In this document: one piece after another, positions 25,428 through 35,119 of the stretch
Numbering within the stretch: the first letter of the stretch is position 1
Layout: every line of letters begins with the position of its first letter
Assembly: GCA_020848075.1 (NCBI GenBank)
Contig: JADLAV010000020.1
Span: forward strand, 1-64,000
Length of the DNA stretch: 64,000 bases
Source of the DNA: Burkholderiales bacterium
Lineage (GTDB): Bacteria; Pseudomonadota; Gammaproteobacteria; Burkholderiales; SG8-39
Direction of reading: 5' to 3'
Made by a program: the position numbers and the translations under genes
Notes under the pieces: model-generated
Databases searched by the model: none
What the model was told of the DNA's origin: nothing
What the model saw: the letters and a program-made list of their open reading frames with translations, nothing else

Positions 25428-26536
25428 CGGGCAGCGCCTGGGGCGTGCGCTGGCGGCGCTTGCGGTTCCTCCTCGCCTCCTACGTCGGGCTGGCGCCGTT
25501 CCTCGCTTTCGCGCTCTTCCCGTTCTACTGGATGCTGATCACGTCGCTGAAGGCGGACGCCAACCTCTACGACCTCCGGAGCAACCCGTTCTGGTTCTCG
25601 CGCGTCGACGGCGCCACCGGGCAGCCTTATCACAAGGACATCATCGTCCCTGCCTCGCTCACCGCGGGACCCATCCGGTGGGAAATCCGGACTGGCGCCG
25701 CGACGACCCGCAGCGACAGCGCAGTGAACCCGCCCGCCATCGCCTGGATCGGCGACCAGAAGGTCCTGAGTCCGGTGGATGGCACGCTCGCCGAGATCCG
25801 CGTGCCGACCGGCCAGGTGGCCCATCCCAACGAGGTCATCGGCGTCATCCACGTGCCGAACCCGACGCTGACGCACTACCGCTACCTCGCCACCACACCG
25901 TTTGCGCGGTGGATGCAGGTGAGCCTCGTCACCGGCGCCGCCGTGGTGCTGATCACGCTCGTGCTCGCCGTGCCCGCCGCCTACGGCTTGGCGCGGCTCG
26001 AGTTCCCCGGCAATCGCGGCATCGGCATCGCGATCTTCCTCACGTACCTCATCCCGCCCACCATCCTCTTCATCCCGTTCTCGCAGTTCGTGGGCGCGCT
26101 GCGCGTCGACAACACGATCTGGTCGCTGATCCTCTCGTACCCCACGTTCACGGTGCCGTTCTGCACGTGGCTCCTCATGGGCTTCTTCCGCGCCGTGCCG
26201 AAGGAGCTCGAGGAGCGCGCGCTGCTCGACGGCGCCACGCGGCTGCAGACCCTGCGGATGGTGGTGATCCCGGTGGTGATGTCCGGCATCCTCACGGCGG
26301 CGATCTTCGCCTTCACGCTCTCGTTCCAGGAGTACGTCTACGCGCTGACCTTCATCTCCTCCACGGTGAACCGCACGCTGCCCGTCGGCATCACCGTGGA
26401 CATGGTGCGCGGCGATGTCTACTTCTGGGGACCGCTCATGGCCTCGGCCGTCGTCGGCTCGGTGCCGGTCGTCATCCTCTACGCGCTCTCGCTCGACTGG
26501 TTCATCTCCGGCATGACGACGGGGGCGGTGAAGTGA
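25424..26536 (+). CDS. Sugar ABC permease 2 with a barrel-sandwich-like insertion
   Basis: This 370-residue MalG-like permease has the coupling loop ELEERALLDGATRLQTLRMV. Between helix 1 (about 15-35) and helix 2 (about 165-185) lies about 120 residues of soluble sequence. Within it, residues about 112-144 read VLSPVDGTLAEIRV then GQVAHPNEVIGVIHV, which resembles half of a biotinyl/lipoyl-type barrel sandwich but lacks the modified Lys. It starts at GTG 25424 after GGGAGG, overlapping the previous stop by four bases. Confidence 0.88.
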   Translation: MTGSAWGVRWRRLRFLLASYVGLAPFLAFALFPFYWMLITSLKADANLYDLRSNPFWFSRVDGATGQPYHKDIIVPASLTAGPIRWEIRTGAATTRSDSAVNPPAIAWIGDQKVLSPVDGTLAEIRVPTGQVAHPNEVIGVIHVPNPTLTHYRYLATTPFARWMQVSLVTGAAVVLITLVLAVPAAYGLARLEFPGNRGIGIAIFLTYLIPPTILFIPFSQFVGALRVDNTIWSLILSYPTFTVPFCTWLLMGFFRAVPKELEERALLDGATRLQTLRMVVIPVVMSGILTAAIFAFTLSFQEYVYALTFISSTVNRTLPVGITVDMVRGDVYFWGPLMASAVVGSVPVVILYALSLDWFISGMTTGAVK

Positions 26537-26604
26537 GGGAGATGGGAACGGGCCACGCCGAAGGCGAGCGGCCGGATCGCGGTCTTCCGCGTGGCGCCGC
26601 TATC

Positions 26605-26622
26605 CTCGTCCTCGAGGACGAG
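26605..26622. repeat. 18-bp perfect palindrome between ABC and TRAP operons
   Basis: CTCGTCCTCGAGGACGAG is fully self-complementary with no loop. It lies 70 bases after the last ABC permease stop and 150 bases before dctQ. It could be a regulator operator; as a terminator it lacks both loop and T run. A weaker hairpin (GCGGCGC/GCGCCGC, 26722-26742) lies nearer dctQ. Confidence 0.4.
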
Positions 26623-26772
26623 TAGGGTAGGCGCGCAGGCGACGGCTGCGAGGCGGCGGTCGCGGATTTCTTTGCCTGCCGCGCCGTTATCAGGGAGAAT
26701 CCCGGGCATCCCTCATGGCCCGCGGCGCTGGGGAGGCGCCGCCGGGAAATTCCTAACGTTGGGTATTCGGTA

Positions 26773-27348
26773 ATGAAGCCGTTACTCGCGCTCGCGCGCG
26801 CGATCGACTTCGTCAACGAGCGCATCGGGCGGCTCGTCTACTGGGGCGTGCTCGTCATGGTGCTCGTGAGCGCGGCAAACGCGACCTCGCGCTATGCCCT
26901 CAGCATGGCCTCGAACGCCTGGCTCGAGCTGCAGTGGTACCTCTTCTCCGCGGTGTTCCTGCTCTGCTCGGGCTACACCCTGTTGCACAACGAGCACATC
27001 CGCATCGATGTGGTCTCCGGCCGGCTCTCCCGTCGCACGCAGATCTGGATCGACGTCTTCGGACTCCTCTTCTTCCTGCTGCCGATGTCGGTGTTCATCA
27101 TGTGGCTCTCCTGGCCGATCTTCATGAACGCCTGGACGACCGGCGAGATTTCGGGCAACGCCGGCGGACTCGTCCGCTGGCCGGCGCGGCTGCTCGTCCC
27201 GGTGGGCTTCTTCCTGCTCTCGGCGCAGGGGCTGTCCGAGCTCATCAAGCGCATCGCCTATCTCAGAGGGCTCGTTCCCGACCCGGCGGAAAAGCACGAG
27301 GACGCCGCCCTCGAGCAGATCCAGGTCGGCGAGAAGGCGGCGGAATGA
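26773..27348 (+). CDS. TRAP transporter small permease (DctQ family)
   Basis: This 191-residue protein has four predicted helices. NATSRYALSMASNAWLELQWYLFSAVFLL and HIRIDVVSGRLSRRTQIWID are typical of the DctQ subunit, which pairs with the large permease to move organic acids with sodium or proton. It overlaps dctM by four bases (ATGA). No clear Shine-Dalgarno precedes ATG 26773. Confidence 0.9.
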   Translation: MKPLLALARAIDFVNERIGRLVYWGVLVMVLVSAANATSRYALSMASNAWLELQWYLFSAVFLLCSGYTLLHNEHIRIDVVSGRLSRRTQIWIDVFGLLFFLLPMSVFIMWLSWPIFMNAWTTGEISGNAGGLVRWPARLLVPVGFFLLSAQGLSELIKRIAYLRGLVPDPAEKHEDAALEQIQVGEKAAE

Positions 27349-28901
27349 CGCAATTCGTCGTTGCCAACATCGCGCCGCTCATGTTCGCTGGCCTGGTAGT
27401 GTTCCTGCTGCTCGGCTTTCCCGTGGCGTTCGCGCTCGGCGCGCTCGGCCTTTCGTTCGGCCTCATCGGCATCGAGCTCGGCCTCCTGAACGAGGCGCTC
27501 TTCCGGGCGCTGCCCGAGCGCATCTTCGGCATCATGGCGAACGAGACGCTGCTCGCGGTGCCGTTCTTCACCTTCATGGGCCTCATCCTCGAGCGAAGCG
27601 GCATGGCGGAGGACCTGCTCGACACGATCGGCCAGCTGTTCGGGCCGGTGCGCGGCGGCCTCGCCTACGCGGTGATCTTCGTCGGCGCGCTCCTCGCCGC
27701 CACCACCGGCGTCGTGGCGGCCTCGGTGATCTCGATGGGCCTGATCTCGCTGCCCATCATGCTGCGCTATGGCTACGATCGGCGGCTCGCATCCGGCGTG
27801 ATCGCCGCCTCGGGGACGCTCGCGCAGATCATCCCGCCGAGCCTGGTGCTCATCGTGCTCGCCGACCAGCTCGGGCGTTCGGTGGGGGACATGTACGCCG
27901 GGGCGATCTTCCCGGGTCTCATCCTCACCGCGCTCTACGCGCTCTACGTCGTCGGCGTGACTTTGATCCGGCCGCCGTCGGCGCCCGCGCTGCCGCCCGA
28001 GGCGCGTCCGCTGCGCGGCTGGAAACTGCTCGGCCGCGTGGTCTTCGTCCTCATTCCGCCGCTCGCGCTCATCTTTCTCGTGCTCGGCACGATCTTCCTC
28101 GGCGTCGCGACGCCGACCGAAGGCGGCGCCATGGGCGCGACCGGTGCGCTCGTCCTCGCGCTCATCAACCGGCGCCTCAGCTGGTCGCTGCTCCGCCAGG
28201 CGATGAACTCGACGGCGAAGCTCACCTCCTTCGTGATCTTCATCCTGGTCGGCGCGACGGTCTTCAGCCTCACCTTCCGCGGCGTGAACGGCGACCTGTG
28301 GATCGAGCACCTGCTCACCAGCATGCCCGGCGGGGAGCTCGGTTTCCTGATCGTCGTCAATCTCCTCACGTTCGTGCTCGCGTTCTTCCTCGACTTCTTC
28401 GAGCTCGCGTTCATCATCGTGCCGCTGCTCGCGCCGGTCGCGGAGAAGCTCGGCATCGATCTCATCTGGTTCGGCGTGCTCCTCGGCGTGAACATGCAGA
28501 CCTCGTTCATGCACCCGCCGTTCGGCTACGCGCTCTTCTACCTGCGCAGCGTCGCGCCGGCACGCGAGTACACGGACAAGATCTCGGGCAAGCGCATCGC
28601 ACCCGTCACCACCGGGCAGATCTACTGGGGCGCGGTGCCCTTCGTGGTGATCCAGGTGATCATGGTCGGCGTGGTCATTCTCTTCCCGCAGCTCGTGACC
28701 GGCAACCTCCAGCGCGCCACGATCGATCCTTCTAAGTTGAAGATCGAGATACCGGTGCCGGACTACGAGCAGCAGCAGATCGACCAGGGCACGCCCGGCA
28801 GCGGCATTCCCGAGGAACCCGGGGTGACCGAGGGTGCGGGTGAGAGGCCGAACAGCGGCCAATCGGCCGGCGAACCCGGGAAGCGAGGAGGGGAGAAATG
28901 A
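27345..28901 (+). CDS. TRAP transporter large permease (DctM family)
   Basis: This 518-residue inner-membrane protein carries the repeated DctM signatures: NETLLAVPFFTFMGLILE, GALLAATTGVVAASV, GTLAQIIPPSLVLIVLADQL and a second half with MQTSFMHPPFGYALFYL. It is longer than the usual 430 residues. The extra part is an insertion with IYWGAVPFVVIQVIMV and a polar C-terminal tail (about 455-518), a layout found in the TakP/mannitol-chloroaromatic branch. A terminator begins at its stop codon. Confidence 0.92.
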   Translation: MTQFVVANIAPLMFAGLVVFLLLGFPVAFALGALGLSFGLIGIELGLLNEALFRALPERIFGIMANETLLAVPFFTFMGLILERSGMAEDLLDTIGQLFGPVRGGLAYAVIFVGALLAATTGVVAASVISMGLISLPIMLRYGYDRRLASGVIAASGTLAQIIPPSLVLIVLADQLGRSVGDMYAGAIFPGLILTALYALYVVGVTLIRPPSAPALPPEARPLRGWKLLGRVVFVLIPPLALIFLVLGTIFLGVATPTEGGAMGATGALVLALINRRLSWSLLRQAMNSTAKLTSFVIFILVGATVFSLTFRGVNGDLWIEHLLTSMPGGELGFLIVVNLLTFVLAFFLDFFELAFIIVPLLAPVAEKLGIDLIWFGVLLGVNMQTSFMHPPFGYALFYLRSVAPAREYTDKISGKRIAPVTTGQIYWGAVPFVVIQVIMVGVVILFPQLVTGNLQRATIDPSKLKIEIPVPDYEQQQIDQGTPGSGIPEEPGVTEGAGERPNSGQSAGEPGKRGGEK

Positions 28902-28930
28902 AAAACCCCGCCGCGAGGGCGGGGTTCTTC
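28901..28930. terminator. Bidirectional rho-independent terminator between dctM and dctP
   Basis: The stem AACCCCGCC (28904-28912) pairs with GGCGGGGTT (28918-28926) around loop GCGAG. It is flanked by AAAAA on one side and TTCTTC on the other, so it can stop transcription from both converging genes. Confidence 0.85.
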
Positions 28931-28973
28931 TGCGGCGGCAAGCGGCCGACTTCCCGGCAGCCGCCTTGGCGTC

Positions 28974-30071
<1,098 letters not shown>

Positions 30072-30344
30072 GGGTCCCCTCTCTGATCGAGTTGAAGAAG
30101 TGAACGGTCTCGACGCTTCGCGCCGCCCCGGCGCCGCGCCGTATTGCTTGGCTGGAACCGCGATTGTAGGCCGGGAGCCGCCACCGCGCCGTTGGTCCGG
30201 CCCGGCGCTGCCCACGCGGTCATGAACCGCAGTCGTCATCGCATTTTGCCCGCTAATTCAATCGGGCGCAAAGCGTCTTTCGCCGTACCCTCTTGGTGCA
30301 CACTGTCATGGACTGTACCCGGCCCGATGAATTAATCTCTTTTC

Positions 30345-31562
30345 ATGCTCAAGTTCGCGATCGTCATGCCAGCGCTCCTCGCGGCTGCCGCCGCGCAGGC
30401 GCAGGTCAATGCCGGCACGAAGCCGGCCGAGCCCACCCAGCCGTTCACCGTTACGCAGGTCGCGAGCTTCAACCTCCCGTGGCGGATCGCGTTTCTGTCG
30501 GACGGCCGGATGCTCATCACCGAAAAGGTCGGTCCGCTCTGGCTCGTGGGCGAGGACGGTGCGCGGCTGCCGGTGGCGAACGTGCCGGCGGTCCGGGCGC
30601 AGGGCCAGGGCGGGATGCTCGGCGTCTTCCTGTCGCCAGACTATTCGCAGGACCACGGCGTCTACCTGACCTATTCGGAACCCGGCGATGGCGGGTCGAG
30701 CCTCGCGCTTGCGCGTGCGGTCCTGTCGATCCGCAAGGATGGCGCGAGCCTGGACCGCCTCGAGGTGATCTGGCGCCAGATGCCGAAGGGACGCGGCGGG
30801 CAGTTCGGCGGCGCCGTCGCCTTCTCGCCGGACGGGCGCTACCTGTTCCTCGCGGTCGGCGACCGCCAGCGCATGACGCCCGCGCAGGATCCCGACCAGA
30901 CGCTCGGCAAGATTCTGCGTCTGACGCTCGACGGGAAGCCGGCGCCGGGCAATCCGGGTGCGGGCAAGGTCGGCGCGCCCACCGTCTCGCTGATCGATCC
31001 CCCGGCAGACACCGAAGCGGCCAAGTTCGCGCCCGTCGTGAGCACCTACAGGTTCCCCGGACCGAACCTGGCACCGGCGGAGACGTGGGCGACCGGCTTT
31101 CGGACGCCCTACGGCCTCGCCTTCGCTCCCGATGGGCGACTGTGGGAACTCGGGCACGGCCCAAGGGGCGGCGACGAGCTCAACCTGATCGAGCCCGGCA
31201 AGAACTACGGTTGGCCGCTCGTCTCGTACGGCCGGAACTATGACGGCGTGCCGATTCCCAAGCCCGACACGCGGCCCGATCTGGTCCAGCCGGTCATCTA
31301 CTGGGATCCGGTCATCGCACCGGGCAACCTCGCGTTCTACAGAGGGGCGATGTTCCCCGGCTGGAACGGGTCGGCGCTCGCATGCGGTCTCGCCTCGCAC
31401 GCGCTCATCAGGCTCACCTTCGACGGCAAGGGCGGCGCCACGCAAGCCGAGCGATGGAATCTGGGCTTCCGCATCCGGGACGTCGCGGTCGCGCCCGACG
31501 GCGCCGTCTGGCTCCTGCAGGACGCCAATCCCGGCGGCCTCTTCAGGCTGACCCCGAAGTAG
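30345..31562 (+). CDS. PQQ-type sugar (sorbosone/glucose) dehydrogenase family protein
   Basis: This 405-residue exported beta-propeller has a signal peptide (residues 1-20, AAAQAQ). LPWRIAFLSDGRMLITEK, GGAVAFSPDGRYLFLAVGDR, ETWATGFRTPYGLAFAPDGRLWELGHGPRGGDELN and GKNYGWPLVSYG match the soluble aldose sugar dehydrogenase family, which uses PQQ in the periplasm. No PQQ synthesis gene lies in the window. It converges with the SMP-30 gene 24 bases away. No Shine-Dalgarno is evident before ATG 30345. Confidence 0.88.
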   Translation: MLKFAIVMPALLAAAAAQAQVNAGTKPAEPTQPFTVTQVASFNLPWRIAFLSDGRMLITEKVGPLWLVGEDGARLPVANVPAVRAQGQGGMLGVFLSPDYSQDHGVYLTYSEPGDGGSSLALARAVLSIRKDGASLDRLEVIWRQMPKGRGGQFGGAVAFSPDGRYLFLAVGDRQRMTPAQDPDQTLGKILRLTLDGKPAPGNPGAGKVGAPTVSLIDPPADTEAAKFAPVVSTYRFPGPNLAPAETWATGFRTPYGLAFAPDGRLWELGHGPRGGDELNLIEPGKNYGWPLVSYGRNYDGVPIPKPDTRPDLVQPVIYWDPVIAPGNLAFYRGAMFPGWNGSALACGLASHALIRLTFDGKGGATQAERWNLGFRIRDVAVAPDGAVWLLQDANPGGLFRLTPK

Positions 31563-31586
31563 CCGGAGTATCCGAGGGTTGTGCAG

Positions 31587-32609
31587 CTATCCTTGGGGTC
31601 TCCAGTGCACCATCGGCAGGCCCGGTACGGGCGACCGGAAATACGGGATCCGGTTGCCGACCAGGCTGCCGAGATAGACCGTCGCGAGGTCTGCGCTGCC
31701 GAATGTGACGCTCGCCATCCAGGGCGCGATGCTTCCCCTGGCGCGCATCATGATGTCCGTGGTGACCGTGCCGGCGGCGAAGTGCCGCTCCAGTTCCGCC
31801 GTCGCGGCGGGGTCGCCGTCATCGAGCAGCTCGAGGACGTCACCCTCCGGCGCGATGGCGATCAGCCGGTCCGACATGACCATCGTGCACCACAGATTGC
31901 CGTGTGCATCGAACGCGATTCCGTCCGGAAAGCCTGTGCCCAGGCTCGACGGACCGTACACCTCGCGCCCCGATAGTTCTCCGCCAGGCCCGACCCGCAG
32001 CCGGCTCACCTGCTTGCCGGTGGTCTCGGCGACGTAGAGCCACGCCTCGCGTGCGTCCAGCCTCACCTCGTTGGTGAAGGCGAAGCCGTCGGCCACTACG
32101 CGCAGCCCGCGCTGGTCGGCGAGCGCCACGAAGCCGTCCGCGAGGCCAGGGCGCATCGCATCCACCCAGGGATTGACCCGCGTCGAGACGGTCAGCCAGA
32201 GCCGGTCGTGCGAGTCGCGCAGCACGAAGTTCACCTTGCCGATCGGCTTGCCGTCGATGCTGTCATACAGCACGCGGCTGCGGCCTTCGCGGTCCATCAC
32301 CTCGAGCGCGTCGGTGCCGAAATTGGCGATCAGGAAGTCGCCGTTGCGCGCGAACGCGAGCCCGTTGGGCAGCGTGCCCTTCATGAAGCGCTCGTGGGCA
32401 TCCGTGGCGCGCACGAACCTGTCATCGCCCCGCTGCCCCACGAACGTCTGGGTGCCGTCGGGGGCGATGCGCATCACGCCGCCACGCGCATCGGCCGACC
32501 AGAGCGTGCCGTCCGGTTCGGCGAGGATGCACTCCGGCCGCTGCAGGTCGCGGCCGACGTAGCGGATCGCCGTCCGGTCCACCCGGAAACCGCGCAAAGG
32601 GTTGGCCAT
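31587..32609 (-). CDS. SMP-30/gluconolactonase-family protein
   Basis: This 340-residue beta-propeller would hydrolyse a sugar lactone. RPECILAEPDGTLWSADARGG, NGLAFARNGDFLIANFGTDALEVMDREG and FPDGIAFDAHGNLWCTMVMSDR are the family signatures, supplying the Glu, Asn and Asp metal ligands. It lies two bases downstream of the BKACE gene stop, so the two are in one operon. Together with the sugar dehydrogenase next door it suggests oxidation of a sugar to lactone and then acid, which is inference. Confidence 0.87.
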   Translation of the reverse strand: MANPLRGFRVDRTAIRYVGRDLQRPECILAEPDGTLWSADARGGVMRIAPDGTQTFVGQRGDDRFVRATDAHERFMKGTLPNGLAFARNGDFLIANFGTDALEVMDREGRSRVLYDSIDGKPIGKVNFVLRDSHDRLWLTVSTRVNPWVDAMRPGLADGFVALADQRGLRVVADGFAFTNEVRLDAREAWLYVAETTGKQVSRLRVGPGGELSGREVYGPSSLGTGFPDGIAFDAHGNLWCTMVMSDRLIAIAPEGDVLELLDDGDPAATAELERHFAAGTVTTDIMMRARGSIAPWMASVTFGSADLATVYLGSLVGNRIPYFRSPVPGLPMVHWRPQG

Positions 32610-32611
32610 GC

Positions 32612-33535
32612 TCAGAACCCCACGTTCTCCCGCCCCTTCAGCCCGAGCATCTTGCGGGCCTCCGCGGGCGTGGCGATCTCGAGCGACAGGTTCTCGAGAA
32701 TCGTGCGGATCTTGCTCACCTGCTCCGCGTTGGAGGAGGCGAGCTTGCCCTTGCCGGCGTACAGGCTGTCCTCCAGCCCGACCCGGACGTTGCCGCCGAG
32801 AATCGCGCCCATCGTCACGAGGCTCATCTGGTGGCGCCCGGCGCCGAGGATCGACCAGACGTAGTCGCTGCCGAAGAGCCGGTCGGCCGTGCGCCGCATG
32901 AACAGCAGGTTGTCCGGATCGACGCCGATGCCGCCGAGGATGCCGAAGATGGTCTGGACGAAGAGCGGCGGCTTGACCACGCCCCGATCGACGAAGTGCG
33001 CGAGGTTGTAGAGATGCCCGACGTCGTAGCATTCGAACTCGAAGCGCGTGCCGTCCGCACCGAGCTTCTGCACGATCTGCTCGATGTCGCGGAAGGTGTT
33101 GCGGAAGATGAAATCGTCGGTCCCCGCGAGATAACCCTTCTCCCACTCGAACCGCCACTCCTTGAACTTCGCGGCCATGGGGAAGATGCCGAAGTTCATC
33201 GAGCCCATGTTGAGCGAGCACATCTCGGGTTTGAGATCCATGCCCGCCGCGATCCGCTGGTCCACGGACATGCCGAGCCCGCCGCCCGTGGTGATGTTCA
33301 CGACGGCGTCGCACTGCTCCTTGATGCGCGGCACGAAGAGCCGGTAGGTCCCGGAGTCGCCGGCGGGCGAGCCATTCTGCGGGTTGCGCGCGTGCAGATG
33401 CAGGATCGCCGCCCCCGCGCGGGCGGCGCCCACCGCCTGCTCCGCGATCTGGTCAGGCGTCCAGGGCAGATGCGGCGACATGGTCGGCGTGTGGATCGCA
33501 CCGGTGATGGCGCAGCTGATGATGACCTTGCTCAT
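32612..33535 (-). CDS. Beta-keto acid cleavage enzyme (BKACE, DUF849)
   Basis: This 307-residue zinc-dependent TIM-barrel enzyme would condense a beta-keto acid with acetyl-CoA to give acetoacetate and a new CoA ester. AGAAILHLHARNPQNGSPAGD holds the His-x-His zinc ligands, MCSLNMGSMNFG and GNVRVGLEDSLY are conserved in the family. GAGGAG precedes ATG 33535. The substrate class cannot be set from sequence alone. The downstream SMP-30 gene points to a sugar- or carnitine-like acid. Confidence 0.9.
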   Translation of the reverse strand: MSKVIISCAITGAIHTPTMSPHLPWTPDQIAEQAVGAARAGAAILHLHARNPQNGSPAGDSGTYRLFVPRIKEQCDAVVNITTGGGLGMSVDQRIAAGMDLKPEMCSLNMGSMNFGIFPMAAKFKEWRFEWEKGYLAGTDDFIFRNTFRDIEQIVQKLGADGTRFEFECYDVGHLYNLAHFVDRGVVKPPLFVQTIFGILGGIGVDPDNLLFMRRTADRLFGSDYVWSILGAGRHQMSLVTMGAILGGNVRVGLEDSLYAGKGKLASSNAEQVSKIRTILENLSLEIATPAEARKMLGLKGRENVGF

Positions 33536-33761
33536 GCCTCTTTCTCCTCGGGGAACCGGATGTCGCGTCGCGGCCGGCCGTCGCACGCCGGCGTTGCGGA
33601 TTGTAGAGCCGATCGACCGGTTCAACAGCTCGGCGCAGGAGTCACCGAACCCGCCGGCGGGCGGGGCGTGCGGCCGGCGACGGAGCGTCCGCTACGGACG
33701 ATCGAGGCGGATCAGGAGCGGCGAGGACGCGGTCTTGCGGAACAAGGCGTCCGGTTCGCCT

Positions 33762-34424
33762 CTATCGGTTTCTGATTACGAGCTGATACGGCCGCCACAA
33801 GTACCAGAACGGGAGCGCCACCAGGTGCGCCAGCCGCGAGAACGCGAACAGGGCGATCACCACGAAGCCGTTCAGCATGTGCAGCTTCACCAGCCAGGGC
33901 AGGGACGAGACATACTGGGTCTGGGGATTGAGGCTCGCCAGCGAGATGAGCCAGGGGACGGCCGTGTGGACGTACCAGTCGGCGCCCCAGCGATAGACGA
34001 GCGAGACCCAGAAGCCGAGCGCCACCTGCAGCAGCAGGACCGCGAGCAGCACCCAGTCCATGATCGTGGTCACGGAGCGGATGCGCTGCTGAGTGAGGCG
34101 GCGCGCGATGAGCACGCACAGCCCCATCAGCGCGGCCAGCGCGAACGCGAAGCCTATCACCTCGAGGGTGTAGAGCGTCGCCGGCGCGGCGATGACGCGC
34201 GACCAGACCCCGGGGACGAGGAACGCCACCAGGTGCGCCAGCAGGACGATGGTGATGCCGTAGTGCCACGGCACCGACCCCCAGAAGAGGCGCCGCTTCT
34301 CCAGCAGCTCGGAGGAGAGGCTCGAGTAGGAGAAGCGGTCATGGCGGAAGCGGTAGAAGCCGCCCCCGATCGCCAGCACGACCGCCACGTACGGAAACGC
34401 CGCGAACAGGACGATGTCGCTCAT
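33762..34424 (-). CDS. narI: Respiratory nitrate reductase gamma subunit NarI
   Basis: This 220-residue cytochrome b passes quinol electrons to NarH. It has five helices: FPYVAVVLAIGGGFYRFRHD, PWHYGITIVLLAHLVAFLVPG, the central helices, and HMLNGFVVIALFAFSRLAHL. The paired histidines (WHYG, AHLV; LHML, RLAHL) are the haem b ligands. It is the last gene of narCGHJI, 12 bases after narJ. Confidence 0.92.
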   Translation of the reverse strand: MSDIVLFAAFPYVAVVLAIGGGFYRFRHDRFSYSSLSSELLEKRRLFWGSVPWHYGITIVLLAHLVAFLVPGVWSRVIAAPATLYTLEVIGFAFALAALMGLCVLIARRLTQQRIRSVTTIMDWVLLAVLLLQVALGFWVSLVYRWGADWYVHTAVPWLISLASLNPQTQYVSSLPWLVKLHMLNGFVVIALFAFSRLAHLVALPFWYLWRPYQLVIRNR

Positions 34425-34436
34425 GGTCGTACCCCC

Positions 34437-35117
34437 TCATGCCTGCCAGGTTTCGTGCAGCACCACGCGCAGCGCCTCGAGCGCCTGATGGTACGGATGG
34501 GGGCGTTCCTCCCCGCTGCCGGGATGGTCGTCATGCTCGCTCGCCTGCAGCAGAAAGCCGCCGCCCAGCACCTCCCCGTGGCCGTGCCCGTCGAGCTGTT
34601 TGCGCTCGACGCCGGTGTCGCCGTCGAACTCGGGGTGGTGGTCGTGGTCGCTGGACTCCGGCTTCGTCGTCATCCGTTCCAGGGCCGGGATCAGCCCCTC
34701 GCGCACCAGCTCGTCGGTGCTCGCGCCAGCCCGGCTCTGGGCGACGAAGCGCAGAACGGTCGACAAGCGGTCGGGGATCTCGTTCGCGCTCGCCTGGAAT
34801 GCCTCGGCGAGGTAGCGCGCCTTGAGCCCGAGCAGAAAGCTGCTGCGCTTGTAGTTCTCGCCGAATAGCTGATAGCCCACGTAGGGGTGGCAGATCGGGT
34901 TCAGGTCGAAGAAGCCGCTGTAGATCTCCTCGAGCTTGCCCACCGGCGTCTCTTCAGCGAAGCTGCGAAAGCCGTGCAGGAAGGCGGCCGCCACGGGCGC
35001 AGCCGTGCCGACGAGTGCCTCGCATTCGGCCGCCTTGCGCGCCAGCCCCGGCGCGGGGTAGTCGAGGAGATCGGCGAACAGCCCCAGGATTCGTTCGTGC
35101 CGCGAGTGACGCCGCAT
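34437..35117 (-). CDS. narJ: Nitrate reductase assembly chaperone NarJ with His-rich tail
   Basis: This 226-residue cytoplasmic chaperone helps load the molybdenum cofactor into NarG. The core has ILGLFADLLDYPAPGL and EIYSGFFDLNPICHPYVGYQLFGENYKRS, typical of NarJ. The C-terminal 65 residues are unusual: SSDHDHHPEFDGD, LDGHGHGEV and EHDDHPGSGEERPHPYH, rich in His, Asp and Glu. This may bind a metal. ATG 35117 lies two bases beyond the narH stop. Confidence 0.9.
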   Translation of the reverse strand: MRRHSRHERILGLFADLLDYPAPGLARKAAECEALVGTAAPVAAAFLHGFRSFAEETPVGKLEEIYSGFFDLNPICHPYVGYQLFGENYKRSSFLLGLKARYLAEAFQASANEIPDRLSTVLRFVAQSRAGASTDELVREGLIPALERMTTKPESSDHDHHPEFDGDTGVERKQLDGHGHGEVLGGGFLLQASEHDDHPGSGEERPHPYHQALEALRVVLHETWQA

Positions 35118-35119
35118 GG

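Noticed and set aside
26537-26772. A small gene between the ABC and TRAP operons
   Set aside because: Short frames exist but lack ribosome sites and a protein-like composition; only palindromes stand out.
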